Source: Bacteroidales bacterium
GTDB taxonomy: Bacteria > Bacteroidota > Bacteroidia > Bacteroidales > Tenuifilaceae
Direction of reading: 5' to 3'
Assembly: GCA_016931855.1 (NCBI GenBank)
Contig: JAFGDZ010000075.1
Span: forward strand, 1 to 47,036
DNA length: 47,036 bases
Made by a program: the position numbers and the translations under genes. Of this stretch, positions 1 to 8,144 are shown one piece after another (position 1 is the stretch's first letter; each line of letters begins with the position of its first letter). The notes below the pieces were generated by a model. That model did no database searches, was not told where the DNA came from, and saw only the letters and a program-made list of their open reading frames with translations.

Positions 1-415
1 ATACTGAATATCAGGGTTTTATTCAAATGTTTTTAATTGTTATTTAGTTGATTTACAATTATTTAACAGTTTTGTCATGTACTAAGGTTCAGGTTATAAG
101 TTGATAAGTAAGAAACGGTACATGTTGTAGTTTTATTTTTAACCAAAGGTTAAGTGTAGGCAAAAGCCCTCTTTTTTGGGGTATAGAATTGTAACATTTG
201 ATTACGAGCACAATTACAGGCAATAAAACAGCGTGCTTGTGTGTGCGTAAGGTCAGTTTACGTCAAATTAATAGATATCTTTCACTCCTTTATTCAGACG
301 AGTATTCTGAGATAAATAAAAATAAGTACTTTTAACCACCGTTTTTTTGATTTTAGTGCAAAGCAATAAAAGAGATAATACACAGTTTACCGTTAGTGCA
401 ACCATTTACAGCATA
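1..415. other. Intergenic region upstream of the porP-like gene
   Basis: This AT-rich stretch has no convincing coding region. The downstream reading frame can be extended back to a TTG at 347, but residues before the ATG at 416 do not look like a signal peptide, so I treat 347-415 as leader. A short inverted repeat (TCAGA...TCTGA) lies near 295-311. No clear promoter was identified. Confidence 0.4.
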
Positions 416-1405
416 ATGCTAAAGCAGGTTATAACAATATTAGTTACCATTATTATAGTAGGCCTACTCCCTTCCTCTGTAAAGGGGCAAGATCCTGGTT
501 TGTCGCAATTCTACTCAACCCCACTGTATTTAAACCCTGCCTATGCAGGTACGTTTAAATACAGGCGATTAGGAGTAGTTTACAGGAATCAGTGGTCGGG
601 GTTGGGGCAGCCGTATGCAACCTATGGGGTTAGCTACGACCAGGAGGCACGATCCATAAAGAGTGGTTTGGGCATTAGCGTTATGAACGATGTTCAGGGC
701 GATGGCGCAATAAATAGAATTTCAGCCGATTTTATTTATGCGTACGGGGTTCAAATTGGCTATAACTCACACATTAGGGGTGGATTGCAAGCATCGCTTA
801 TACAAAAGAGTCAGAATCTTTCCAAGCTAACCTTTCCCGATATGCTTGACCCCACGGGAACAGTTACGCAACCAGTTAATGCAAGTCCTACTAATAGCCT
901 AGTACCCGATTTCTCTGTTGGTTTGGCAATGGATTGGGATATTTTTTATGGAGGATTAGTTGTGCATCATCTAGCAGAGCCAGTTGACTCCAGAATAGGC
1001 GGAACAAAAACTAAGGTAGAACGAAAATATACTATACACGCTGGATGCGAAATAAACCTATATGAACGTTATCGGTTTAAAGATAAATTTATCTTTTCGC
1101 CAAACATCATTTATTTGCAGCAGGGTGATTTTCGTCAGCTAAACTTGGGGGTTACATTTACCCGTTTAAATATAGTTGCAGGGTTGTGGTTTAGAGAAAA
1201 TCTTGATTTAAAGGGACATACCTTTGTTGTAATAGCAGGGTACTCTAACGATCAGTTCCGTTTTGGCTATAGCTATGATTTTAGTTTACTCTCAGGAGGC
1301 TTTAGAGGGTTAGAAACTTCAACACATGAAGTAACCTTTGGGCTATATTTTGAGTATAAGCAGAAGAAACGAAAATTCAGGTATATGAAATGCCCCAAAT
1401 TTTAG
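416..1405 (+). CDS. PorP/SprF family type IX secretion-associated outer membrane protein
   Basis: The ATG at 416 gives a 329-residue protein with a classic signal peptide (MLKQVITILVTIIIVGLLPS, then a polar cleavage region). The mature start, with the phrase QFYSTPLYLNPAYAGT, is characteristic of the PorP/SprF family, followed by alternating beta strands typical of an outer-membrane barrel. Family members are outer-membrane proteins linked to type IX secretion or gliding machinery, often one of many paralogues. The next gene is a GldJ-like lipoprotein 91 bases downstream on the same strand, which supports a T9SS role. An upstream TTG at 347 is open but would bury the signal peptide. Family assignment is firm; whether this is the core PorP or a SprF-like paralogue cannot be told. 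Confidence 0.85.
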   Translation: MLKQVITILVTIIIVGLLPSSVKGQDPGLSQFYSTPLYLNPAYAGTFKYRRLGVVYRNQWSGLGQPYATYGVSYDQEARSIKSGLGISVMNDVQGDGAINRISADFIYAYGVQIGYNSHIRGGLQASLIQKSQNLSKLTFPDMLDPTGTVTQPVNASPTNSLVPDFSVGLAMDWDIFYGGLVVHHLAEPVDSRIGGTKTKVERKYTIHAGCEINLYERYRFKDKFIFSPNIIYLQQGDFRQLNLGVTFTRLNIVAGLWFRENLDLKGHTFVVIAGYSNDQFRFGYSYDFSLLSGGFRGLETSTHEVTFGLYFEYKQKKRKFRYMKCPKF

Positions 1406-1446
1406 TTTTTTACGTTATTAATATATCAGGAGAGTCAAAATATTTC

Positions 1447-1454
1447 TATATTTG
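1447..1454 (+). promoter_or_regulatory. Candidate Bacteroidota -7 element (TATATTTG) upstream of gldJ-like gene
   Basis: TATATTTG matches the Bacteroidota -7 consensus TAnnTTTG and lies 42 bases before the chosen ATG at 1497. I see no good -33 TTG at the usual spacing, so this is only a candidate internal promoter between the porP-like and gldJ-like genes. Confidence 0.35.
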
Positions 1455-1496
1455 GAGTTGAATAACAGTAGAACGTACAGGAAAAACGCATTAATT

Positions 1497-2993
1497 ATGA
1501 GCTTGAAGTACAAGTTTATCCTACTATCCTTAACCTCAGTATTCGGGCTATCGTCATGCGGAATGCTTGGAGGTGGAAACAAAGGAGCTTCCTCTACCAC
1601 AGGGTGGGCATACAACGACGAAGCGTTCGGGAACTTTAAAGTTGTTACTGATTATAGCCCTAAAACAGGGCCAGGATTAGTTTTTGTAGAAGGTGGTACA
1701 TTCATCATGGGTCGTGTAGAACAGGATGTGATGTATGACTGGAACAACACCCCACGTAGAGTTACCGTGGCCTCATTTTATATGGATGAAACAGAGGTAA
1801 GCAACGTGGATTATCGTGAGTACCTATTCTGGTTACGCCGTGTTTACAAGGATTACCCACAGGTTTACCGTAACGCACGTCCGGACACACTTGTTTGGCG
1901 CTCGCCACTAGGTTATAACGAGCCTTACGTTACAAACTATTTCCGCCACCCAGCATACAACGATTATCCTGTTGTTGGAGTTAGCTGGCTACAGGCTAGC
2001 GACTACTGCTTGTGGCGTACCGATAGGGTAAACGAGCTCATGCTTGTTAACGAAGGCTACTTGGAACTTGATCCAAACCAAACCAACGAGGATAACTTCA
2101 ACTCCGACGCTTATCTTGCGGGCTTTTATAAGTCAACCGTTACCTCTGAGGGTGGCGAAGGCGATGCTCCTTCTCGGGTATCATTTGAAGATGGGGTTAT
2201 GTTCCCTAAGTATAGGCTCCCAACCGAGGCTGAATGGGAATTTGCTGCATCGGGTCTAATAGGTAACACCTACGATGAGCGTATGGTTGAGCGTAAAATA
2301 TATCCATGGAATGGGCACAACGTTCGTAATAGCGATCAAAAGAACCGTGGTGAGATGATGGCTAACTTTGTTCGTGGTAATGGAGACTATATGGGTGTTG
2401 CTGGCAACCTTAACGATGCAGGGCCTATTCCTGTTCCTGTAAAATCGTACTGGCCTAATGACTATGGCTTGTATTGCATGGCAGGTAACGTAAACGAATG
2501 GGTACTTGACGTTTACCGTCCACTTTCATTCGAAGATTTTGATGAGTTCCGTCCATACCGTGGTAACGTATTTACTACCCCTGTTGTTAACGAGGATGGT
2601 ACATATAAAGGTGTTGACTCTTTAGGCCGATTGCTTTACCGCGAGGTTACAGAGGCTGAGGCAGCCAACAGAAGAAACTATAACAAGGGATACTACATTA
2701 ACCACAAAGATGGCGATTTGGCTTCAACCATTGATTACAACAAGGGAGCTCCACGCGAGAAGAACTCTATGTTAATGTATGACGAGGGTAAGAGCGAGGC
2801 CGCTGCTCGTAATCAGGGTATGACTACTTTGGTTAACGACCGTGTTAGGGTTTACAAAGGCGGATCGTGGAGAGACCGTGCGTACTGGTTAAGCCCTGGT
2901 ACCCGCCGTTTCCTTGACGAGGCTTCCTCTCAAAACGACCTAGGTTTCCGTTGTGCAATGGAGGCAGTTGGTTCTCAAACTAGAGAGAAATAA
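1497..2993 (+). CDS. gldJ: GldJ-like T9SS/gliding lipoprotein with sulfatase-modifying-factor (FGE/SUMF1) fold
   Basis: The ATG at 1497 gives a 498-residue protein starting with a lipoprotein signal (hydrophobic stretch ending LSSC), so Cys is the likely lipidated residue; an upstream ATG at 1452 would displace the signal. The body is an FGE-sulfatase/SUMF1 domain: GGTFIMG near residue 75, MDETEVSNVDYREYLFW, RLPTEAEWEFAASG, MAGNVNEWV, and a terminal GGSWRD...LGFRCAM. GldJ and GldK/PorK both have this fold. I prefer GldJ because murF follows directly, an arrangement I recall for flavobacterial gldJ, and because no porL/M/N genes follow. Family members are structural or assembly lipoproteins, not active formylglycine enzymes. 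The GldJ/GldK choice is inference. Confidence 0.78.
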   Translation: MSLKYKFILLSLTSVFGLSSCGMLGGGNKGASSTTGWAYNDEAFGNFKVVTDYSPKTGPGLVFVEGGTFIMGRVEQDVMYDWNNTPRRVTVASFYMDETEVSNVDYREYLFWLRRVYKDYPQVYRNARPDTLVWRSPLGYNEPYVTNYFRHPAYNDYPVVGVSWLQASDYCLWRTDRVNELMLVNEGYLELDPNQTNEDNFNSDAYLAGFYKSTVTSEGGEGDAPSRVSFEDGVMFPKYRLPTEAEWEFAASGLIGNTYDERMVERKIYPWNGHNVRNSDQKNRGEMMANFVRGNGDYMGVAGNLNDAGPIPVPVKSYWPNDYGLYCMAGNVNEWVLDVYRPLSFEDFDEFRPYRGNVFTTPVVNEDGTYKGVDSLGRLLYREVTEAEAANRRNYNKGYYINHKDGDLASTIDYNKGAPREKNSMLMYDEGKSEAAARNQGMTTLVNDRVRVYKGGSWRDRAYWLSPGTRRFLDEASSQNDLGFRCAMEAVGSQTREK

Positions 2994-3010
2994 GAAACTT
3001 CCAATAACAC

Positions 3011-3049
3011 AAAGAAACCTCATTGACAAAATGGGGTTTCTTTTTTTTA
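3011..3049 (+). terminator. Intrinsic terminator after gldJ-like gene
   Basis: AAAGAAACCTCATT at 3011-3024 pairs with AATGGGGTTTCTTT at 3030-3043 (one G-T pair) around a 5-base loop and runs into T8. It ends only about 10 bases before the murF start codon, so murF either depends on readthrough or starts from a promoter inside the hairpin region. Confidence 0.8.
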
Positions 3050-3059
3050 TCCCCCTACC

Positions 3060-4367
3060 ATGAATAGTTACCTAGAGCAGCTGTATGATATATACCTAGA
3101 GCAGCGCGCCATATCAACCGATTCTCGGAATATTAGCACTGGAGATATTTTCTTTGCCCTTAAGGGCGAGAACTTTAACGGAAACGCATTTGCACTAGAT
3201 GCAATAAAGCGCGGAGCTAAGTTAGCCGTTGTTGATGACATTGCGCTTAAAGGCGAAAAGGGCTGTTTTTATGTGTTAGATACGCTCGAGGCCTTACAGC
3301 AGCTGGCTAACTACCATCGTAAGCGGTTGCAAATACCCGTTATAGCAATTACGGGAAGCAACGGAAAAACAACAACCAAGGAGCTGCTTGCCTGTGTGCT
3401 TCAAGCAAAGTTTAAGGTATTTGCTACTAAAGGTAACCTTAACAACCACATAGGCGTTCCTCTCTCCATCCTTTCAATTGCTGATGATACCGAACTTGCC
3501 ATAATTGAGATGGGGGCTAACAACCTTGGCGAAATAGCGAATCTAGCATCTATTGCCGAGCCAAATTATGGCATTATAACCAATATTGGGAATGCCCATT
3601 TAAAGGGTTTTGGCTCGTTTAATGGCGTTAAGCAGGCAAAGGGTGAGCTGTACGACTATATTGCAAAAAAAGGCGGTGCTGTATTTGCAAACATGGGCAA
3701 TCCGGTAATAGCAGAGCTGGTTTCGTTACATGGACTAAGCGGCAACGTTATAACGTACGACACCAGCGTATTTAGTGCTACCGCTCAGGTTTCTGCCGAT
3801 TTACCCTACTTGAATGTGAGCATAACGGTGCCTCAATTGAGCGAGAAGGTTACTATTCACACCTCACTAGTAGGCGCATACAATATGGAGAATGTACTTG
3901 CGGCCATCCGTGTTGCGCTATACTTCAATGTGGATGTTGCGTTAATTAGTAGTGCCCTTGAGGGGTACAAGCCATCTAATAGTCGGTCGCAGCTACTTAA
4001 AACCAAAAGCAATACCGTTATTGTTGATGCTTACAATGCAAATCCAACTAGTATGGAAGCGGCATTGCGTAACTTTGGCAAGCTTCCCTGTTCAAAAAAG
4101 GTAGTAATACTTGGTGAGATGCTGGAACTAGGCGATTACTCCGTAGCGGAGCACCAGCGGATACTCTCCATTGCGCAGGATTTAGGATGCGATGAGACTA
4201 TTCTTGTAGGAGAGGGCTTTAGAGAGCATGCCGTATCAAATAACACCTTCTTCAACAATGTTGATGAGTGTTTTTGCTACTTAGCCCAGCGGCCAATTAC
4301 TGGAGCATACATTCTTGTGAAGGGATCGAGGGGCGTACGATTGGAGAAGGTTTTGGAGCTGCTTTAA
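3060..4367 (+). CDS. murF: UDP-N-acetylmuramoyl-tripeptide--D-alanyl-D-alanine ligase MurF
   Basis: This 435-residue protein is a Mur ligase of normal length. It has the N-terminal substrate domain (STDSRNISTGDIFFALKGENF, residues about 20-40), the central ATP-binding domain with ITGSNGKTTTKE near residue 99 and NNHIGVPLS, and the C-terminal domain with VDAYNANPTSMEAAL and VILGEMLELG. MurF adds D-Ala-D-Ala to UDP-MurNAc-tripeptide in the cytoplasm, the last soluble step of peptidoglycan precursor synthesis. The DAYNANP signature separates MurF from MurC, D and E. It follows the GldJ-like gene and its terminator closely. Identification is firm. Confidence 0.95.
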   Translation: MNSYLEQLYDIYLEQRAISTDSRNISTGDIFFALKGENFNGNAFALDAIKRGAKLAVVDDIALKGEKGCFYVLDTLEALQQLANYHRKRLQIPVIAITGSNGKTTTKELLACVLQAKFKVFATKGNLNNHIGVPLSILSIADDTELAIIEMGANNLGEIANLASIAEPNYGIITNIGNAHLKGFGSFNGVKQAKGELYDYIAKKGGAVFANMGNPVIAELVSLHGLSGNVITYDTSVFSATAQVSADLPYLNVSITVPQLSEKVTIHTSLVGAYNMENVLAAIRVALYFNVDVALISSALEGYKPSNSRSQLLKTKSNTVIVDAYNANPTSMEAALRNFGKLPCSKKVVILGEMLELGDYSVAEHQRILSIAQDLGCDETILVGEGFREHAVSNNTFFNNVDECFCYLAQRPITGAYILVKGSRGVRLEKVLELL

Positions 4368-4420
4368 GGCTTTTTAATAGTTGTTGTTAGATAAAGAAAT
4401 GCTTTGCAGCACTTTTTTCT

Positions 4421-4428
4421 TACTTTTG
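4421..4428 (+). promoter_or_regulatory. Candidate -7 element (TACTTTTG) for ppa
   Basis: TACTTTTG matches TAnnTTTG 22 bases before the ppa ATG. The nearest TTTG upstream (4393-4396) is about 24 bases away, slightly long for a -33 element. The preceding AAGAAATGCT...AGCACTTTTTTCTT could be a weak murF terminator. Confidence 0.4.
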
Positions 4429-4449
4429 CTTTAAATAACCGAATTATAA

Positions 4450-5121
4450 ATGAACAACAGGATTATGGATCCCATAGTTGGTAAATTAATGGGGCTCCGG
4501 TACAAGTCTCACCCTTGGCACGGTATTGATTTAGGTGAGGATGCGCCATCTGTAGTGACCTGCTTTATAGAAATGGTACCTACCGATACAGTGAAATACG
4601 AAGTTGATAAAACATCGGGGTATTTGAGGTTAGATAGACCTCAGAAATACTCTAATGTGGTTCCTGCGTTATACGGTTTTTTACCCCAAACCTACTCTGG
4701 CGATAAGGTTGCCAAACTTGCTCAGGAAAAAACTGGGAATCCAGATATTGAGGGTGATGGTGACCCATTAGATATTTGTATCCTTACCGAAAAGGCCATT
4801 ACTCACGGTGATATTATTGTGGAGGCGCGCCCTATTGGTGGATTTAGGATGATTGATAACAATGAGGCTGACGATAAAATTATTGCCGTGCTAAATAACG
4901 ATGCAGTTTACGGCGGCTATTCCGATATTAAGGACTGTCCGGCTCTTGTTATAGATAGACTAAAGCACTACTTTCTTACCTACAAGGACTTACCTGGCGA
5001 AAAGCGTCATTGTGAGATTACGCATATTTATGGTATTGAGGAGGCGCAGCATATTATTACACAGGCAATGCAGGATTATACCGATAGGTTTTATAACCTG
5101 GAGTCCATGCTTAAAATCTAA
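4450..5121 (+). CDS. ppa: Soluble inorganic pyrophosphatase (family I)
   Basis: This 223-residue protein carries the family I pyrophosphatase metal-binding signature DGDPLDICIL and the downstream acidic motif NNEADDKIIAV, plus the substrate-side KYEVDKTSGYLRLDR and YGFLPQTY segments. It hydrolyses cytosolic pyrophosphate to phosphate, pulling biosynthetic reactions forward. The length is slightly above the roughly 175-residue bacterial form, with extra N-terminal sequence (HPWHGIDLG) seen in the longer form of the family. A second ATG at 4465 would remove five residues and cannot be excluded. The gene has its own candidate -7 element and ends in a strong shared terminator. Confidence 0.93.
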   Translation: MNNRIMDPIVGKLMGLRYKSHPWHGIDLGEDAPSVVTCFIEMVPTDTVKYEVDKTSGYLRLDRPQKYSNVVPALYGFLPQTYSGDKVAKLAQEKTGNPDIEGDGDPLDICILTEKAITHGDIIVEARPIGGFRMIDNNEADDKIIAVLNNDAVYGGYSDIKDCPALVIDRLKHYFLTYKDLPGEKRHCEITHIYGIEEAQHIITQAMQDYTDRFYNLESMLKI

Positions 5122-5162
5122 TTACCATTTCGGTCTTTTTTAATGAGGATATGGGAACCAAT

Positions 5163-5202
5163 AAAAGAGTGAAGCGCATGTTTTTATGCGCTTCACTCTT
5201 TT
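5163..5202. terminator. Bidirectional intrinsic terminator between convergent ppa and HTH genes
   Basis: A perfect 17-bp stem (AAAAGAGTGAAGCGCAT at 5163-5179 with its complement at 5186-5202) surrounds a 6-base loop. It has A/T flanks on both sides, so it can end both the rightward ppa transcript and the leftward HTH transcript. It overlaps the first bases of the HTH stop codon. Confidence 0.88.
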
Positions 5203-5410
5203 ATTCTACTTCGGCCCATTCTAATATATCTCCTGGTTGGCAATTTAGCTCCTTGCAAATTGCTTCTAGTGTACTAAATCTTATGGCTTTGGCTTTGCCC
5301 GTTTTAAGTATTGATAGGTTGGCAGTAGTTATTCCTACCCTCTCCGATAGCTCATTAAGCGATATTTTTCGCTTTGCCATCATAACATCAAGGTTTACTA
5401 TTATTGGCAT
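5201..5410 (-). CDS. Small Xre/YozG-type helix-turn-helix regulator
   Basis: This 69-residue protein is almost entirely one HTH domain: KRKISLNELSERVGITTANLSILKTGKAKAIRFSTLEAICKELNCQPGDIL follows the Cro/C1-type five-helix pattern, with the recognition helix around ITTANLSILK. The length fits the short YozG-like regulators that commonly accompany DUF2975 membrane proteins. It starts six bases after the DUF2975 stop codon on the same strand, so the two are co-transcribed with the regulator second. It probably controls its own operon; the signal is unknown. Confidence 0.87.
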   Translation of the reverse strand: MPIIVNLDVMMAKRKISLNELSERVGITTANLSILKTGKAKAIRFSTLEAICKELNCQPGDILEWAEVE

Positions 5411-5416
5411 AGCAAA

Positions 5417-6097
5417 TTAAACTGTTAGGTCGTTTTCCATTTTCATCTCACTTCCCCTTTGCAGCACCTCTGCAATAATAAGTACCGCTATGCCTAGTAC
5501 TAGAAATAGGACGTCGGTATGCGGTTTGGCTACTAGGTAATCAGAAAAATCAAACAACAGGCAGTTTGTTTGATATGTGGCATAGTTTACTCCATATGTA
5601 GCAGCGTATAGCAGAACTAGTTCCGCACCCATAAACCTGACCGTTTTTGCGCTACTTCTAGAGAATATGTAGTTTCGTTTGACGTCACCAATCATCAAAA
5701 AGAATTGAATGGGAAGTACAACTGCAAGAATTCCCATTGCTATTATGCATATAAACTCAAGCGTATTGTATGGGGTAAGGTTAATTTCGGAGTTTACTTC
5801 CTTGTGGCGCAGGATCTTTATGTTGACATGTTTTGCAGGGTGCAAGTAAGTATTCATGTTGCTATTTACCGTACTAGGGAAATGTGACGCTCCATTCTTT
5901 GCTTTGAGTGAAACGTAGTGTAGGGTGTTTGAGAAGAGCTGAGAGTCGTTTGTTCCTATCGATTCACGTGATTGATTGTATCCAAGACTAAAATCCTCTT
6001 TACCATTAATAAACGAAGTGGCAACAAAAAGAATGTACGCAATAATTGCAAGTGTAGATAAAATTCTAATTCTGTTTTCGGGTTTAAGTAATACCAT
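5417..6097 (-). CDS. DUF2975 family four-helix membrane protein
   Basis: This 226-residue protein has four predicted membrane segments: ILSTLAIIAYILFVATSFI near the N-terminus, then after a roughly 85-residue polar loop LEFICIIAMGILAVVLPIQFF, MGAELVLLYAATYGVNYATY, and DVLFLVLGIAVLIIAEVLQRG. The last segment with a following glutamate-rich tail is typical of DUF2975. These proteins sit beside small Xre regulators, as here, and their function is unknown. The extended extracytoplasmic loop between helices 1 and 2 (about residues 30-110) could be a sensor, which is my inference. Confidence 0.75.
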   Translation of the reverse strand: MVLLKPENRIRILSTLAIIAYILFVATSFINGKEDFSLGYNQSRESIGTNDSQLFSNTLHYVSLKAKNGASHFPSTVNSNMNTYLHPAKHVNIKILRHKEVNSEINLTPYNTLEFICIIAMGILAVVLPIQFFLMIGDVKRNYIFSRSSAKTVRFMGAELVLLYAATYGVNYATYQTNCLLFDFSDYLVAKPHTDVLFLVLGIAVLIIAEVLQRGSEMKMENDLTV

Positions 6098-6235
6098 AAC
6101 AATTTAATTTTAGTTGATGTTTTTTGTATTACAAATATAGCTTGCATTGTAGTTTAAACAATAAGAAAATATTGAAAAACAATAAATATATATTGATATA
6201 AAATCTAACGACCACTTCGTTCAGCATTGATAGGA

Positions 6236-6264
6236 ATAAAAAAGGCAGATTGTTACATCCGCCT
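6236..6264 (-). terminator. Intrinsic terminator for the acyl-CoA synthetase transcript
   Basis: Read on the minus strand, AGGCGGAT (6264-6257) and ATCTGCCT (6250-6243) form an 8-bp stem with one mismatch, followed by a run of T from the A-run at 6238-6243. It lies about 30 bases after the minus-strand stop codon at 6293. Confidence 0.65.
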
Positions 6265-6292
6265 CTTTAAAATCAATACCTAATAGGTTGGT

Positions 6293-7993
6293 CTAACTAT
6301 TCTTAATCGTAGTGTAAATATACCTCTTGATTTTATGCGTAGGAGTTTTCTCAAAAGGTTCAACCTGCTCTACTACTGCATAAATTCTGGAGAAGCCCGA
6401 TACTTTAGAGTTTACGTGTAGCTTTACCTCTTCCATAATATCGTTTACCTTACCCTGTACCATTTGCTGTGCATATAACGCCGATTCCTTAAACTCAGCG
6501 TACTTGGACTCTATGGCATCGTAGTTAAAGTGTACTTTGGCAATTAGCTTCCCTTTCATTTCGTAAACAAGAGATTCAAGTACCATTGAGTGGTTGTTTA
6601 TAACATCCTCAATATCTTCAGGATATATATTTTCGCCACTTGGCCCAAGGATTAGGCTTTTAAGTCGTCCCCTAATCTCTAGGAAGTTGTTCTTATCAAG
6701 GTATCCCAAGTCGCCAGTTTTAAGCCAGCCGTCGCTTGTAATAATGTCCTTTGTTAGCTCGGGTTCTTTGTAGTATCCCATCATAACGTTTGCTCCGCGA
6801 ATGTAAATTTCACCTTCGCCAGTTTCTGCGTTAGGGTTAGCTATCATTACCTCTTGGCCTGGAATGGAGAACCCAGTGGAACGGAACCTAACCAGCTTGG
6901 GTTCGCACCCTGCAATTAGAGGCGAGGCCTCGGTCATGCCGTAGCCAATGGAGTAGGGGAAACCGCCCTCGTAAAGGAAGCGCTCCACCTCGTAGCTTAG
7001 CTTAGAGCCACCTATTCCAAAGAAGTGCAGCTCTCCGCCAAATGTTTCCATTAGCTTCTTGGCTGCTACGCGGTGCATAATTCTCCTTGTGAAAGGGATG
7101 CTGTAGAGCTTGCTTTTTAGCTTTGATGAGGTTAGCTCAGGCTGAATCTTATTCTTAAAAATCTTCTCAATAATTAGCGGAACCGACAGTATCATGGTTG
7201 GCTTTACCTCCTTAAAGGCGGGGATAAGAACCGATGCTGTTGGTGGTTTGCTAAGGTATTTGACCGATGCACCACGCATTACAGGGATTATTAGTCCCAA
7301 CGTGCACTCGTAGGTGTGGGGCAGTGGTAGTATGGATACAAATCTGTCGGCAGAGGTAACATTTTGAATGCCAAGTGTTGACAGGGCGTTGGAGATGATG
7401 TTCTTATGCGAAAGCATAACCCCCTTAGGCCGCCCTGTTGTTCCTGATGTATAGATAATTGCAGCCAAATCCTCCTCCAATGGGTCGGGGAATTGTAGCT
7501 CGCAAAAATCAACATTTAGAATGGGCTCTGGAATAGAGTAGGCATTTGCCTCATCGGCTGGTTGGAAGTTGTTATCCACAACCGAGAAGTTATTGAGCAG
7601 GATAAGAGCCTCTGCTTTATCCTTAACATTCTGCGACAGCTTTGGAAAAAGCTTATTGCTAGCAATAACTATTTTAGTTTCGCTGTGCAAAAAGATCTTC
7701 TCAATTTCATTTTCAGAAAAGTCGGGCAGTACCGGAACTATTACTGCGCCTATAGATGTTACTGCAAGGTAGCTAATGCCCCAGTTTGGGCTATTCTCTC
7801 CTAGAAGTAGCACTTTGTCGCCTTTCTCAATGCCAAGTGTTATAAGAATGCCCGAAATGTTACGAACCGCGATGGCCAAGTGGCTGTACGGAATGGGCTG
7901 TTCTCCTATAAAAGAAAGGGAAGGACGATCGGAATGTTGAATCCGAGTTTGGTTTAGCGCCTCTCGGATTGTTAAACGCTTAAGATTGATCAT
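6293..7993 (-). CDS. AMP-forming acyl-CoA synthetase (long-chain fatty acid--CoA ligase type)
   Basis: This 566-residue ANL-superfamily enzyme has the AMP-binding P-loop IIYTSGTTGRPKGVMLSH, the A5-type motif GYGMTEASPL, the adenylate-binding GWLKTGDLGYLD, and the hinge RGRLKSLILGPSGENIYPEDIE. A late lysine in TPTHKIKRYIY fits the catalytic Lys. It would activate a carboxylate, probably a long-chain fatty acid, to an acyl-adenylate and then to acyl-CoA in the cytoplasm. The substrate cannot be fixed from the sequence, and acyl-ACP synthetase activity is possible. It is monocistronic, with a terminator after it and a candidate promoter element upstream at 8039-8046. Confidence 0.88.
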   Translation of the reverse strand: MINLKRLTIREALNQTRIQHSDRPSLSFIGEQPIPYSHLAIAVRNISGILITLGIEKGDKVLLLGENSPNWGISYLAVTSIGAVIVPVLPDFSENEIEKIFLHSETKIVIASNKLFPKLSQNVKDKAEALILLNNFSVVDNNFQPADEANAYSIPEPILNVDFCELQFPDPLEEDLAAIIYTSGTTGRPKGVMLSHKNIISNALSTLGIQNVTSADRFVSILPLPHTYECTLGLIIPVMRGASVKYLSKPPTASVLIPAFKEVKPTMILSVPLIIEKIFKNKIQPELTSSKLKSKLYSIPFTRRIMHRVAAKKLMETFGGELHFFGIGGSKLSYEVERFLYEGGFPYSIGYGMTEASPLIAGCEPKLVRFRSTGFSIPGQEVMIANPNAETGEGEIYIRGANVMMGYYKEPELTKDIITSDGWLKTGDLGYLDKNNFLEIRGRLKSLILGPSGENIYPEDIEDVINNHSMVLESLVYEMKGKLIAKVHFNYDAIESKYAEFKESALYAQQMVQGKVNDIMEEVKLHVNSKVSGFSRIYAVVEQVEPFEKTPTHKIKRYIYTTIKNS

Positions 7994-8038
7994 TTAACGC
8001 TTATGATGGAGCCATAAAAACGGACTCCGGTTACTTGG

Positions 8039-8046
8039 CAAATATA
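8039..8046 (-). promoter_or_regulatory. Candidate -7 element (TATATTTG, minus strand)
   Basis: On the minus strand the sequence reads TATATTTG, matching TAnnTTTG, 46 bases upstream of the acyl-CoA synthetase ATG. A TTGG lies about 24 bases further upstream, somewhat long for the usual spacing. Confidence 0.38.
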
Positions 8047-8144
8047 TACATTTAAAGCAAATGGGTATCGCCAAGCGGGGTAATGTTAATCAAAGATAAG
8101 GATGATGTGTATCATGTGCCTGTTTTTGTGATTAGTACAGGCCT

